Part shown: positions 6,253 to 14,500 of the stretch, in pieces
Layout: every line of letters begins with the position of its first letter
Numbering within the stretch: the first letter of the stretch is position 1
Origin: Deltaproteobacteria bacterium
Lineage (GTDB): Bacteria; Desulfobacterota; JAENJC01
Length of the DNA stretch: 18,395 nt
Assembly (NCBI GenBank): GCA_016208525.1
Contig: JACQYJ010000071.1
Span: forward strand, 1 to 18,395
Reading direction: 5' to 3'
Notes under the pieces: model-generated
Database searches by the model: none
What the model was told of the DNA's origin: nothing
Seen by the model: the letters and a program-made list of their open reading frames with translations, nothing else
Program-made: the position numbers and the translations under genes

Positions 6253-6867
6253 TTATCCGGCATAACCCCTGAGCCTCATGGCCTGGGATGTGGCTATAGC
6301 CTGATCGTAAGCCCTTATCACGATTGTGCCAGTTAGAGTTCCAAAGGATTCGAGGGATTGCCTAAGTCCAAAATATCCAAGTCTGACCCTCTGGGCTGAA
6401 TAGACCACAAAAGCATCCTCAATCAGGACAAATATATACCGATAGGTCAGGAGGGCCACATCTGTCCATGTCCTGGGGACCTTAAACCAGGACATGGCCT
6501 TGAGGAGGTCATCCAAAGGTGTAGTCATGCTGAGTAGCAGCACAATTGAAACTGCGCCGAGGACCCGCGATGCAATTGTCACTGCGTCGGTGATAGCCCC
6601 CCATCCGCCAAAAAAGACCTTTATTGCGATGACCATGCCTGCAACCCCAAAGGGCTCAAGGAGACGGATAAAGACAGTCCTGGGAGGTATTCTCAGGAAA
6701 AGCAGGGTGGAAACGTTAATAAAGAAAAATAACAGGGACAGTACAGTTCCCGTAAGAATATTGGCCGCAAGAAAGGCGAGCGCCAGGGTCGCCTTGACCC
6801 TGGCATCCATCCTTGTCAGAAGATTGTCCCTCTTTGCATATATGTCTGAAAAGGTTTCGGAAAACAT
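6253..6867 (-). CDS. cbiQ: Cobalt ECF transporter transmembrane protein CbiQ, short at the C-terminus
   Basis: CbiQ is the T component that joins CbiO to CbiM. The 204 residues include LLTRMDARVKATLALAFLAA at the start, hydrophobic segments around 28-55, 70-85 and 98-112, and the coupling-helix region ending QAMRLRGYAG. Most CbiQ proteins continue after the RGY motif for several tens of residues, with a further hydrophobic segment. Here the stop follows at once, four bases from a GGGGACAGTCCCC palindrome, so the natural end may have been lost to a repeat insertion or rearrangement. ATG at 6867 has GGAAGG upstream. It lies 8 bp below the cbiM stop, consistent with one operon. Confidence 0.9.
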   Translation of the reverse strand: MFSETFSDIYAKRDNLLTRMDARVKATLALAFLAANILTGTVLSLLFFFINVSTLLFLRIPPRTVFIRLLEPFGVAGMVIAIKVFFGGWGAITDAVTIASRVLGAVSIVLLLSMTTPLDDLLKAMSWFKVPRTWTDVALLTYRYIFVLIEDAFVVYSAQRVRLGYFGLRQSLESFGTLTGTIVIRAYDQAIATSQAMRLRGYAG

Positions 6868-6875
6868 AGTCCTTC

Positions 6876-7937
6876 CTATTCCGGGGACAGTCCCGATTCT
6901 ACGACTTCGCTACGCTTCGTCCGTAAATCTGGGACAGTCCCCTTTTTATCAAACAAGCCTCTCCAGTAATATCCCATCACAAACCCGCCAATGGCCCCGC
7001 CAATAAGAAATACAAAAAGCAGAAGGTCTCCCTGGTCTGTGTTGATAAACGGCGTCCAAGCCTCGCGCCCATGCTCCTTCGCAACCTTCTCAACCACAGA
7101 CTCATCAACCCCTGCCCATTTCGCCTCTTCCGCAAATGCCTTTAATGGAGCAATTGTCAGGGCAAATAGCAACAAAATACTTGCAACACTCCGCATTCCG
7201 CATTCCGCATTCCGCACTTTTAAAACGCCAAGGCGTTCGAGTATCTCCGGCCTTCTCTTCATCACAAAGGCCACCATCCCGGCAGTCATTGCACCCTCAA
7301 GTATTCCCAAAGGAAGCTGGGTAGGGATAAAGGCAATCATGATAGTTGAAAACAGGTTTAAAAAGGACTCCTTCCCCTGGAGGGCCGTGGCCAGCTCAAA
7401 GGAGGTTGTGGCGTATGTGGCCCAGTCTGAAATTATCCCGGCAATAAAGGCGGCGGGAACAAGACCGATCCCGACCTTGCGCAACCCTTTGAATGCCAGA
7501 TATGCTGAAAATGAGCCCACAACCCCCATCGAAACGATATCAGCTCCCCATGTAGTAATACCTCCGTGAGCAAGGAAAAGGGCCTGTATCAGGAGGGCGA
7601 TGGATGCCACAAAGGCGCTAAGTACCGGCCCAATCAGAATGGCCGCCATTCCAGTCCCGCAAGGATGAGAGCATGTTCCGGCTGTGGGGACAGGGACGGG
7701 CATGCAGGAGATGATAAATACAGCTGCCCCCATCATACCGAGCATAGGTTTGATGGTTATGTCCTCCTTTGAGATGGCCTTAACTTTATAAACACCGTAT
7801 GCCACAAAGGGCAGGGCCACAATGTACCAGAGGGCTGCCCAACCCATCGGGAGTATCCCTTCTGAAAGGTGCATGGCGTGGGCTGGTGTTGCAAGAAACA
7901 TAAGGCCAATCAAGGCCGCTAATTGTATTATTTTCAT
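6876..7937 (-). CDS. cbiM: Cobalt ECF transporter substrate-binding protein, CbiM-CbiN fusion
   Basis: CbiM binds Co2+ and CbiN assists loading. The signal peptide MKIIQLAALIGLMFLATPAHA ends just before MHLSEGILP; cleavage there would expose the Met-His N-terminus used by CbiM to bind metal. GAAVFIISCMPVPVPTAGTCSHPCGTGMAAIL and LPLGILEGAMTAGMV are CbiM motifs. After VLK and a repeat-encoded VRNAECGMRS (7190-7218) comes a second hydrophobic/signal-like segment, a periplasmic loop and another membrane segment (LLLFVFLIGGAIGGFVMGYYW), resembling CbiN-type partners. The last 20 or so residues derive from the 60-bp element at 6883-6942. I chose ATG 7937 (GGAG six bases upstream); the ORF extends further to 7997, but that part is repeat. 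Confidence 0.9.
   Translation of the reverse strand: MKIIQLAALIGLMFLATPAHAMHLSEGILPMGWAALWYIVALPFVAYGVYKVKAISKEDITIKPMLGMMGAAVFIISCMPVPVPTAGTCSHPCGTGMAAILIGPVLSAFVASIALLIQALFLAHGGITTWGADIVSMGVVGSFSAYLAFKGLRKVGIGLVPAAFIAGIISDWATYATTSFELATALQGKESFLNLFSTIMIAFIPTQLPLGILEGAMTAGMVAFVMKRRPEILERLGVLKVRNAECGMRSVASILLLFALTIAPLKAFAEEAKWAGVDESVVEKVAKEHGREAWTPFINTDQGDLLLFVFLIGGAIGGFVMGYYWRGLFDKKGTVPDLRTKRSEVVESGLSPE
6883..6942. repeat. 60-bp GGGACAGTCCC-bounded element, copy C (3' end of cbiM)
   Basis: Same orientation as copy A (3306-3365), with one substitution (GCTACGC for GCTGCGC). It encodes the last residues of CbiM (GTVPDLRTKRSEVVESGLSP), and the stop codon follows two codons later. Confidence 0.97.
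7190..7218. repeat. CATTCCG tandem repeat inside cbiM
   Basis: The unit CATTCCG is repeated three to four times. On the minus strand it encodes NAECGMR within the linker between the CbiM and CbiN-like parts. Confidence 0.85.
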
Positions 7938-7965
7938 CATTTTCTCCGATTCAGAATTTGTTGTG

Positions 7966-8072
7966 CCTAAGTCCTGCAATCGAACCACAGAGCACACAGA
8001 GAAGAAAAGGGTTTTAAAAGGTTTTTATACTCAAAATTTATCTCTGTGGTCTCTGTGGTTTGCAGTTTTTAA
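7966..8072. repeat. CCTAAGTCCTGCAA...GCAGTTTTTAAG element, uninterrupted copy
   Basis: This is the short relative of 2427-2651: CCACAGAGCACACAGAG arm, GGGTTTTAAAAGG core and CTCTGTGGTCTCTGTGG arm. It fills the gap between the outer-membrane protein gene and cbiM. Confidence 0.88.
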
Positions 8073-8083
8073 GTTGTATTTTT

Positions 8084-8845
8084 TTAATAAGCTATTGAGA
8101 CTCCGACCGTTGTACTCCAATCCGGCACAGAATCGCTTAGACCCCACCTGTAACCTGCATCCAGCGTAAGGCTGTCCGAGACCTTATAGGTAATTCCTGC
8201 CAGGGCATTTCTTGGGTCGTCCTCTTCCGCCGTACTGTCCGGGTGCCTGTTGCCGTTAATCTCGGCAAGGATGTGGAGCGGTTCCGTAAGCGCGTAATCT
8301 ATAGCAAGACCATACAGAGTTATGTTTCTGAGGTTTTTATCCTTCTTATCTCCGACCAATGTGTAACCGGCGTGCCCGTGGACAGTAACCTGACTAATGG
8401 TCTTTGATGCAACGGCAAAGAGGGAGTAGTCCTTATCACCGCTTCCAAGCCCTCTGTCATAGTCGCCATTGTCAATTTTCACTGCGCCCTTCACAGCAAA
8501 GGCTGGATTCCTTTCCCCTTCCTTTATCAGGAGGTACTTGGCAACCAGGTTGATGTCGCCTATACCATCTTCCGAATCCCCTACTTTAAGGTCATGGATA
8601 AGATATGGTATCTCCATTGAGGCCTCAAGGTTTTCGGTAACGCCATAGATAGGGACAAGAAGAAAGACATTCTCATGATCCAGCTCGTCATTGTCCCACT
8701 TCAAATAGTCCCAACTTATCTCGGTCTGCGCTACACCCTTTCCGGCAACCCCGGCATCCTCCGTGCCCAGAGGCCTATAGGCAAGGACATTCCCTGCCAT
8801 AAGGAACAAGAACAGTCCTGCTAAAACATATCTTTTATTAAACAT
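8084..8845 (-). CDS. Riboswitch-controlled outer-membrane beta-barrel protein, MetA-pathway-like
   Basis: A signal peptide, MFNKRYVLAGLFLFLMAGNVLA, precedes YRPLGTEDAGVAGKGVAQ and a run of alternating amphipathic strands ending in WSTTVGVSIAY, as expected of a beta-barrel with an aromatic C-terminus. The pattern resembles the outer-membrane family labelled as the MetA-pathway of phenol degradation (PF13557); I assign this from sequence style only. Length after cleavage is about 231 residues. ATG at 8845 is set by a strong AGGAGGA five bases upstream. It is the first gene after a cobalamin riboswitch and terminator and is followed by cbiM, so a role in moving cobalt or a corrinoid across the outer membrane is a reasonable inference. 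There is no TonB box or plug domain, so it is not a BtuB-type receptor. Confidence 0.85.
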   Translation of the reverse strand: MFNKRYVLAGLFLFLMAGNVLAYRPLGTEDAGVAGKGVAQTEISWDYLKWDNDELDHENVFLLVPIYGVTENLEASMEIPYLIHDLKVGDSEDGIGDINLVAKYLLIKEGERNPAFAVKGAVKIDNGDYDRGLGSGDKDYSLFAVASKTISQVTVHGHAGYTLVGDKKDKNLRNITLYGLAIDYALTEPLHILAEINGNRHPDSTAEEDDPRNALAGITYKVSDSLTLDAGYRWGLSDSVPDWSTTVGVSIAY

Positions 8846-8861
8846 TAGTATCCTCCTGTAA

Positions 8862-8899
8862 CAAAAATCCCCTGTCTTCACGTAGGAAAACAGGGGATT
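8862..8899 (-). terminator. Intrinsic terminator of the cobalamin riboswitch
   Basis: On the minus strand, AATCCCCTGT (8899-8890) pairs with ACAGGGGATT (8875-8866), followed by a short U run. It lies between the B12 box and the ribosome-binding site of the first gene, as expected for a transcription-attenuating expression platform. Confidence 0.88.
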
Positions 8900-8964
8900 A
8901 AGTGTAAAAATAGGCTTAACCCTCACCTTCTTTACCTTCGAAGAGATGTGAGGCATATCCATAT

Positions 8965-9130
8965 ATATATTGGGCAGGTCTTCTGGCTCTCGGTTCGTCC
9001 TACTTCCCACACCTTCCCGTCTTTTCAGACAGTGGCTTTTGTGGGTTTCATCCCCGATTACAGCGGCGGGTCCGCGGGGGCTTTACACCCCACTTCCCTT
9101 TTTAATCCAAAACAGGAACCCGGATACGGT
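8965..9130 (-). ncRNA. Cobalamin (AdoCbl) riboswitch aptamer
   Basis: The B12 box AGCCAGAAGACCTGCC is present at 8988-8973. Upstream on the same strand are the other conserved parts: GGGAAGTGGGGTGTAAAGCC, CCCGCCGCTGTAATCGGGGA and GGGAAGGTGTGGGAAGTAGG. Binding of adenosylcobalamin should favour the terminator at 8862-8899 and shut off the outer-membrane protein and the whole cbi locus downstream. The outer limits are approximate. Confidence 0.96.
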
Positions 9131-9149
9131 ATTATTCAGTTGTAACCAT

Positions 9150-9178
9150 TTTTTATCACATCGATATCATGTAGTCAA
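9150..9178 (-). promoter_or_regulatory. Sigma-70-type promoter for the riboswitch transcript
   Basis: TTGACT (9178-9173) and TAAAAA (9155-9150) are separated by 17 bases, and the expected start near 9143 is just upstream of the aptamer. Confidence 0.6.
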
Positions 9179-9198
9179 GAAATTTAGGTTGCTTGGAT

Positions 9199-9984
9199 TC
9201 ATGGCGCCTTGCCGACTATCTCCACCCTGGGACCGTCTTTCATGACCTGAAACATTCCGTCATCCTGTCGTGAACCCGCAACCCACTTGTAAAGGATTTT
9301 GGCATCTTCAAGTACCGGCTCTTTCGGATACCCATAATATTTCTTTTGCATCGCTTCATCATATAAACCGAGACATCCGTGGGAAACCGGATAACCTGGC
9401 ATATCGCGTCCGTGAAACCAATATGAGACTTCGCCCCTGGAAACAAAAAATCTTAGGCCGAAGGTCATCGGGTAGGGGATAGTTGTGTTCTCTATAAAAT
9501 ATTTTGATGATCTGTGGTTGCGGCTAATTGCGGTAATTCTGAATTTTCCTGTGGGAGTCTCATGCCCATCCTCACCCGTTGCAACAGGGAATGAAAAAAC
9601 CAGCCGTCCATATTCATAGGCCCCTAAAAACTGCTCCGAGAGGTCCACGAGGATAAACTTCTCATCTTTCTCTGCAGGAGGGTACTCCTTTGTCATCGGC
9701 GTAAAGTCAGTTATATCCTCAAGACGAAGTGGAACCTTCAGATCGGCCCCTGGATAGGCATGACGCCTATCTATTCTGTTGAGCCTGGCCACATCTATCC
9801 AGCGGTCTCCAAAAAGGGACTCCAGAGTCTCGCCCTTCTTAATCTGCCGACATTCCCACCCAAACTTTTTATCGCTTGGATGATCTATCTTGCAAAGGGA
9901 GCGGACCTTTACCTGATTTGCTTCAGATATCTGACCGTATGCCATCAATGAAAAAAGGACAAAAAAAAATCCATACAATCTCAT
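9199..9984 (-). CDS. L,D-transpeptidase (YkuD domain) with LysM-like N-terminal region
   Basis: This envelope enzyme would crosslink peptidoglycan or attach proteins to it through a catalytic cysteine. A signal peptide (about 1-22) is followed by a LysM-like stretch (47-85, RQIKKGETLESLFGDRWIDV to YPGADLKVP) and a YkuD domain (about 109-230). The catalytic motif is YWFHGRDMPGYPVSHGCLGL, with His191 and the SHGC cysteine Cys204. The residues after the cysteine are LG rather than the common IR/LR. Length 261 is usual for LysM-YkuD proteins. ATG at 9984 lacks a strong Shine-Dalgarno sequence. It lies upstream of the B12 riboswitch in the same direction but has no evident part in B12 metabolism. 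Confidence 0.93.
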   Translation of the reverse strand: MRLYGFFFVLFSLMAYGQISEANQVKVRSLCKIDHPSDKKFGWECRQIKKGETLESLFGDRWIDVARLNRIDRRHAYPGADLKVPLRLEDITDFTPMTKEYPPAEKDEKFILVDLSEQFLGAYEYGRLVFSFPVATGEDGHETPTGKFRITAISRNHRSSKYFIENTTIPYPMTFGLRFFVSRGEVSYWFHGRDMPGYPVSHGCLGLYDEAMQKKYYGYPKEPVLEDAKILYKWVAGSRQDDGMFQVMKDGPRVEIVGKAP

Positions 9985-10027
9985 AAATGAATATTACACT
10001 CGATCTGCCGCACTATCAATCTTTTAT

Positions 10028-10215
10028 CCTAAATCCTGCAATTGGCCGCAGATGCACGCAGATAAACGCTGATAAAACCAAATCTATATAAGGAAGCCAG
10101 GAAAGCAGGATGGGATCAAGCCAATAACATTACTGCATTCTTGGTTTCCTTATAATTCTCTTAAGAAAAATCTGTGTAAATCCGTGTAAATCTGTGGCTA
10201 AATGCTTTTTTTAGG
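10028..10215. repeat. CCTAAATCCTGCAAT-bounded element with a nested ATAAGGAA palindrome
   Basis: Outer arms: CCTAAATCCTGCAATTGG and CGCAGATGCACGCAGATAAA on the left; AATCTGTGTAAATCCGTG and TTTTTTAGG on the right. The interior holds an independent inverted repeat (10088-10153) with arms ATAAGGAAGCCAGGAAAGCA and TGCATTCTTGGTTTCCTTAT. It fills the intergenic stretch between the prfB stop and the L,D-transpeptidase gene; I see no gene there. Confidence 0.85.
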
Positions 10216-10216
10216 T

Positions 10217-11324
10217 TTATGAAGTTTGTCCCCCTGCCATCAACAGATAGGCCTCTATAAACTTGTCCAGGTCCCCGTCCAGCGCCGCATCAACGTTCCC
10301 GGACTCGAAGTTTGTCCTGTGGTCCTTTGCAAGCCTGTATGGCTGGAGGACATAAGAGCGGATCTGACTTCCCCAGGCTATGTCCTTCTTGGATTTATAC
10401 AGAGTATCCATCTCAGCAGCCTTTTTCTCCATTTCCATCTCGTAAAGCCTTGCCTTAAGAATCTTCATGGCCATGGCCTTGTTCTTGTGCTGGGAACGCT
10501 CGTTCTGGCACTGGACGACTATATTTGTCGGAAGATGCGTTATCCTGATGGCGGAGTCTGTCTTGTTTACCTTCTGTCCGCCCGCTCCGCTCGACCTGTA
10601 TGTATCAATCCTCAAGTCGGCTTCGTTTATCTCTATGACTACGTCATCCGCTATTTCAGGATACACAAACACAGAGGCAAACGACGTATGCCTCCGTTTC
10701 GCAGCGTCGTAGGGAGAAATCCTTACAAGCCTGTGGATGCCGATCTCAGCCTTGAGGAAGCCGTAGGCATACTCTCCTGAGACTGTAAAGGTAACATTTT
10801 TTACACCAGCCTCTTCCCCTGCCTGGTAATCAATAATGTCAGAACTGAACCCCTTCTTTTCAGCCCATCTGAGATACATCCTCAGAAGCATCTCCGCCCA
10901 GTCCTGCGACTCCGTGCCCCCTGCGCCCGGATGGACGGCAACGATGGCGTTGTTATGGTCGTTGGGGCCTGAGCGCATCCGCCGTAGCTCGATCTCCTTT
11001 ACCTCGTCGGACAGCCTTATAAGCTCCCCCTCCACATCGAGGGCCACAACGTCATCCTTTTCTTCAAGAGCCATTTCATATAGACCCCTGGCATTATCGA
11101 GAGAGGAGTTGCACCTTTTCCACCCGTCAATGGCTTGCTGGAGGACTGTCTGTTCCTTCAGGAATTTCTGGGCTGCCTCATTGTCGTCCCAGAAACCGGG
11201 CCTGGAGACAATAGAACCCAGTTCCATAAGCCGTTGCTCCTTGGACTCTATGTCAAAGATGCCTCCGCAAGGCTTCAATCTTCCCTTCAAGTTCTAAAAA
11301 CTGTTCCTTCAAATCGATCTGCAT
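10217..11324 (-). CDS. prfB: Peptide chain release factor 2 (RF2), with programmed +1 frameshift
   Basis: RF2 ends translation at UGA and UAA. The first frame starts at ATG 11324 (AGGAGG upstream) and reads MQIDLKEQFLELEGKIEALR then RHL before an in-frame UGA at codon 24 (11255-11253). Slipping +1 on CUU-UGA-C gives HL-DIESKEQRLMELG and continues to 10217, for 368 residues. The peptidyl-hydrolase motif GAGGQKVNKTDSAIRI carries GGQ at 248-250. The stop-codon recognition loop reads RISPYDAAKRRHTSF, with SPY in place of the standard RF2 SPF tripeptide (about 203-205). A single-frame reading from 11290 would miss the true N-terminus. No repeat is seen inside this gene. Confidence 0.96.
11252..11268 (-). 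promoter_or_regulatory. prfB +1 frameshift site
   Basis: On the minus strand the sequence is GCGGAGGCATCTTTGAC: an internal Shine-Dalgarno-like GGAGG three bases before CUU UGA C. This is the classic RF2 autoregulation cassette: scarce RF2 allows slippage past the UGA. Confidence 0.93.
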
Positions 11325-11371
11325 TATCTCCTCCTATTATGTTATTTTAAATATCTAAGATTTTAAAGCTT

Positions 11372-11483
11372 CACACGGATTAGACGGATTAGACGGATCG
11401 GACGGATAAAGGCGGATAACACCTTTTGAGTCTCGGTTTTGCTTGATCAGATTTTATCCGTAAAATCCGTGTCATCCGTGTGC
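11372..11483. repeat. CACACGGATTAGACGG inverted repeat upstream of prfB
   Basis: The left arm is a tandem run of GGATTAGAC-like units (CACACGGATTAGACGGATT...), and the right arm is TTATCCGTAAAATCCGTGTC then ATCCGTGTG, roughly complementary. The rest of the 11325-11551 gap contains only the small hairpin at 11504-11523. Confidence 0.82.
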
Positions 11484-11503
11484 TGGTTTTAAAATTGTAT
11501 CTC

Positions 11504-11523
11504 CTCCCCTAGCGGGAGGGGAG
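11504..11523 (-). terminator. Hairpin after the tamB-like gene, possible terminator
   Basis: CTCCCCT and AGGGGAG pair around a six-base loop, 29 bp beyond the stop. There is only a weak U-rich stretch after it on the minus strand, so it may equally be one more palindromic repeat. Confidence 0.4.
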
Positions 11524-11551
11524 TTTATATATAGTTGCCGGAGTGATATTG

Positions 11552-14500
11552 TTACCTGAATTCAAACCTGAACTTAATATCGGCCCCCACGTCTCCGGAC
11601 TGGCTCGCTCCGAAGCTGCTCCAACCTCCAATGACAGAGAGGTTCCTGTATAGCCTGTATTCCACCTGGGCCTCCTGCTCCCCTGCACCTGACAGGCTCC
11701 TTGAGTATATGACCAGGATGTCTTCAGAGATATCTTTTCCAACTGTAAGTTTGGGTTCAGTGGTCCCGGTCGCCTTGGAGTAGTAGGGGTCTATATGGAA
11801 ACGGTCAAAACCAATGTAATCCTTGAACCTTCCCTCAAGCTCTCTGCTTAAGATTGATGCGGCTTGATAGGCCGGCGCCACCACACCTGTAGCCATAAAC
11901 TCCTTTGAAGTAAGGCCGACTGAGAGAAGGGATGCAATGTCAAGCTCCGATAATGGCGGTGATGATGTCATGGTAACCTTAAGGTCGTTGATATTCCCCA
12001 TCGCCAGTATCTGGATTGTATAATCCCTGACCTTCCCCTCTGCTGTAAAATCCAATACCGCCTCGATCTTTTTGGGATCAGGGAACTCTATAACGCCGGA
12101 GAGTATCTTGAACTCATGTTCCTTATAAAAGAACTTGCCGGTTATAACCTCGACATTCCCGACGATCCCGATCCTGCCTGTATCCCTCTTCAGCCTGATA
12201 GCTCCCTTCAACTCCCCTTTCCCCACGTTGTTCTCGAATATCACGTTCCGGTCCGCATTGAAATTGATATCAAATCTCAAAGCGCCTCCCTCTTCCTTTA
12301 TTGTCCGAGGCTCCTTAAGCCTTTGCCTGAAGGAGAGGAGGAGTGTGGCCCAATCTACCCTTTCGCTGTACCTCGCCTTGACAACGTTTATGTCGCCGCT
12401 TAAAAGCAATAAAGGATACTCCCCGGTAAGTCTTAGACTCCCCTCCACCTCGCCTGGAAGCCAACTCGGATAGGCAAGTCGCAGGCCGCTGACATCGAAC
12501 CGTAAGTCTGTCCTTTTAAGGGCAATCCCTGCCATCTCTATTATTCCGTTCCCGTTGAAGCTTCCCTCCCCAATTCGTCCGGTAAGGGTCTCAACTGTCA
12601 GTGTCTCTCCGTTCAGGACAGCAGCGCCTGATATATCACGAAATACATGGTCAAAACCCTTGAGTACCACCACCCCATCCCTGACAACGATCGTCCCTTT
12701 TATCTCCGGTGGTTTCCCTGAGATGGCCAGTTTTATATCAGCGACACCTTCTCCTTTTTCAATCGCCTTCGTGAATATCTGTAAAAGATAGATGTCAAGA
12801 TTTCCGTTGATAAGGAGATTGGTTTCCCCGTCCATCCCTATCCAGCCGGATGTATGGAGTTCAGTCCCCTTGCCGCTTAAATGAAAGGAGTTAAAGACTA
12901 TCTTGCCATTCCTCAGTTCGGCCTCAATCTCCTTCTCATTTTCTAACAGGAAGGGCCCTCTTTCCACCTGAAGCTTTGATATATGACCTTTTGCTGAGAC
13001 TTCATTAAGACTGGAAAGTTCTCCCTCTGCCTTTAATGTCCCGGATAAGACACCTGTGAGGCCTTCGAGGCTGGTTTTCCCCTTGAAATAAGAGGTCAGT
13101 GACAGGTCTTTAGCAGCAAAGGTCAGATGGAATGGATTGCTCCCCTGAAGCGTCATTTCCCCGTTTACATCTACGCCAAACAGGGGCCCCGATACATTAA
13201 GCGTCCTGTCAGATACAGACATCTCCAGAGTCCCGCTGCCAAGATTTATGTTCCGGTATCCTGCATCATTAAAAACGCCCAATCCATTAAATGTTGGGTT
13301 TCTCATATTCCCGGAGAGATCTCCTTTTAATTCCAGGGTGCCGTCTACCGGAATCTTATTCCTCTTTACGAACGTGAGATTACCTAACACAAGAGGGGAA
13401 GATGAAAGGGTCAGATGCATTTCCCCCTGGGTGTCTATACTTCCATTAATAGCAACTTTATCTTTATCCCTTGAAATTTCGACCTTTTGCAGAAGGAGAC
13501 TTCCCTTTTCCAGCCTGCCGGCGAGGCTGAACGCATCAATATCTTCGCCCCCCACAGTCATTCCTGAGCCTTCTATGCCAATATCGCCATGGAGCGACCT
13601 TATCTCACCCTTCACCCTTCCGGTTAATGAAACGTTCCCCTTTGCCGGCAGATCTATGCCGGCCATAGAAGAAATATCCTCCAGGCGTCCTTTTTCCATT
13701 TCTACGACTGCGTTCAGCCATGGAGATTCCTTCGCAAGGGAGAGCTCTCCCTTAAGAAACACCTCAGAACTTCCGTGTCTAAGCAAAAGCCCTGTGGATG
13801 TCAGGGCCTGCTCTTTAAACCCGACATTCCCGGAAACTGTATCGGCATTGTATCCTTTCCAGAAGACCTCACTAAGACTAAGATTCCCATACACAGAGGG
13901 GGTATGAATATCTCCGGTTACCCTTGCCTTCACCTTACCTGACCCTCCGATGAGATGCCCGGTAAGCTCATTTAACTCTGAACTGTTAATATACAGCTCC
14001 AATGATAGATTCCCATCAGAGACCTCCCCTGAAACCGATGCGGCAGAGGAGGGAGTTTCTATATCCAGGGATTTTATCTTTGTAACTCCGCGGGTGTGCG
14101 ATATCCGTGTCTTCAGATTGGCGACCGTGATCTTTGTTGAAAATGAGCCGCCGGCGATATCCAGATCCCGGATCTGCATAGTAGAACTGCCGTCAATTGT
14201 CAGTTCCGGGGAGATACTTCCTGTGACGGTCATATCCCCTGAAACCCCACCGCCAAGCGCTGCCCCGGGAGCGCTGTTCAATGGACGGAGTTTGCCAAGG
14301 TCATTAAGATTCATATCCTCAATAGTAACCTGGCCGCTAAACCTCTTATCCTCTTTCAGAGCAAAGACCAGGGCGCCCTTCAAACTTCCGCCCAGCAGGT
14401 CAGCTGTCACCTCTTCTATGCGTACCGTCTCGAGGTCTGCATGAAACTTTGCTGAGACCTTATTTACCGGCATCCCGGCCACTTCAATGGGCTGAGAAGC

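Noticed and set aside
7938..7997. N-terminal extension of CbiM
   Set aside because: The extra residues come from the repeat at 7966-8072, and ATG 7937 has a good ribosome-binding site and begins a signal peptide.
8846..9010. An upstream extension of the outer-membrane protein frame as its true N-terminus
   Set aside because: The extra residues are encoded by the riboswitch and terminator, while ATG 8845 has an ideal Shine-Dalgarno site and is followed by a signal peptide.
11253..11255. A premature stop or frameshift mutation in prfB
   Set aside because: UGA after CUU with an upstream GGAGG is the standard programmed RF2 frameshift.
13248..13907. Long plus-strand frame opposite the TamB-like gene
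   Set aside because: It is a composition-driven antisense frame; the opposite strand carries a continuous, coherent 1370-residue protein.
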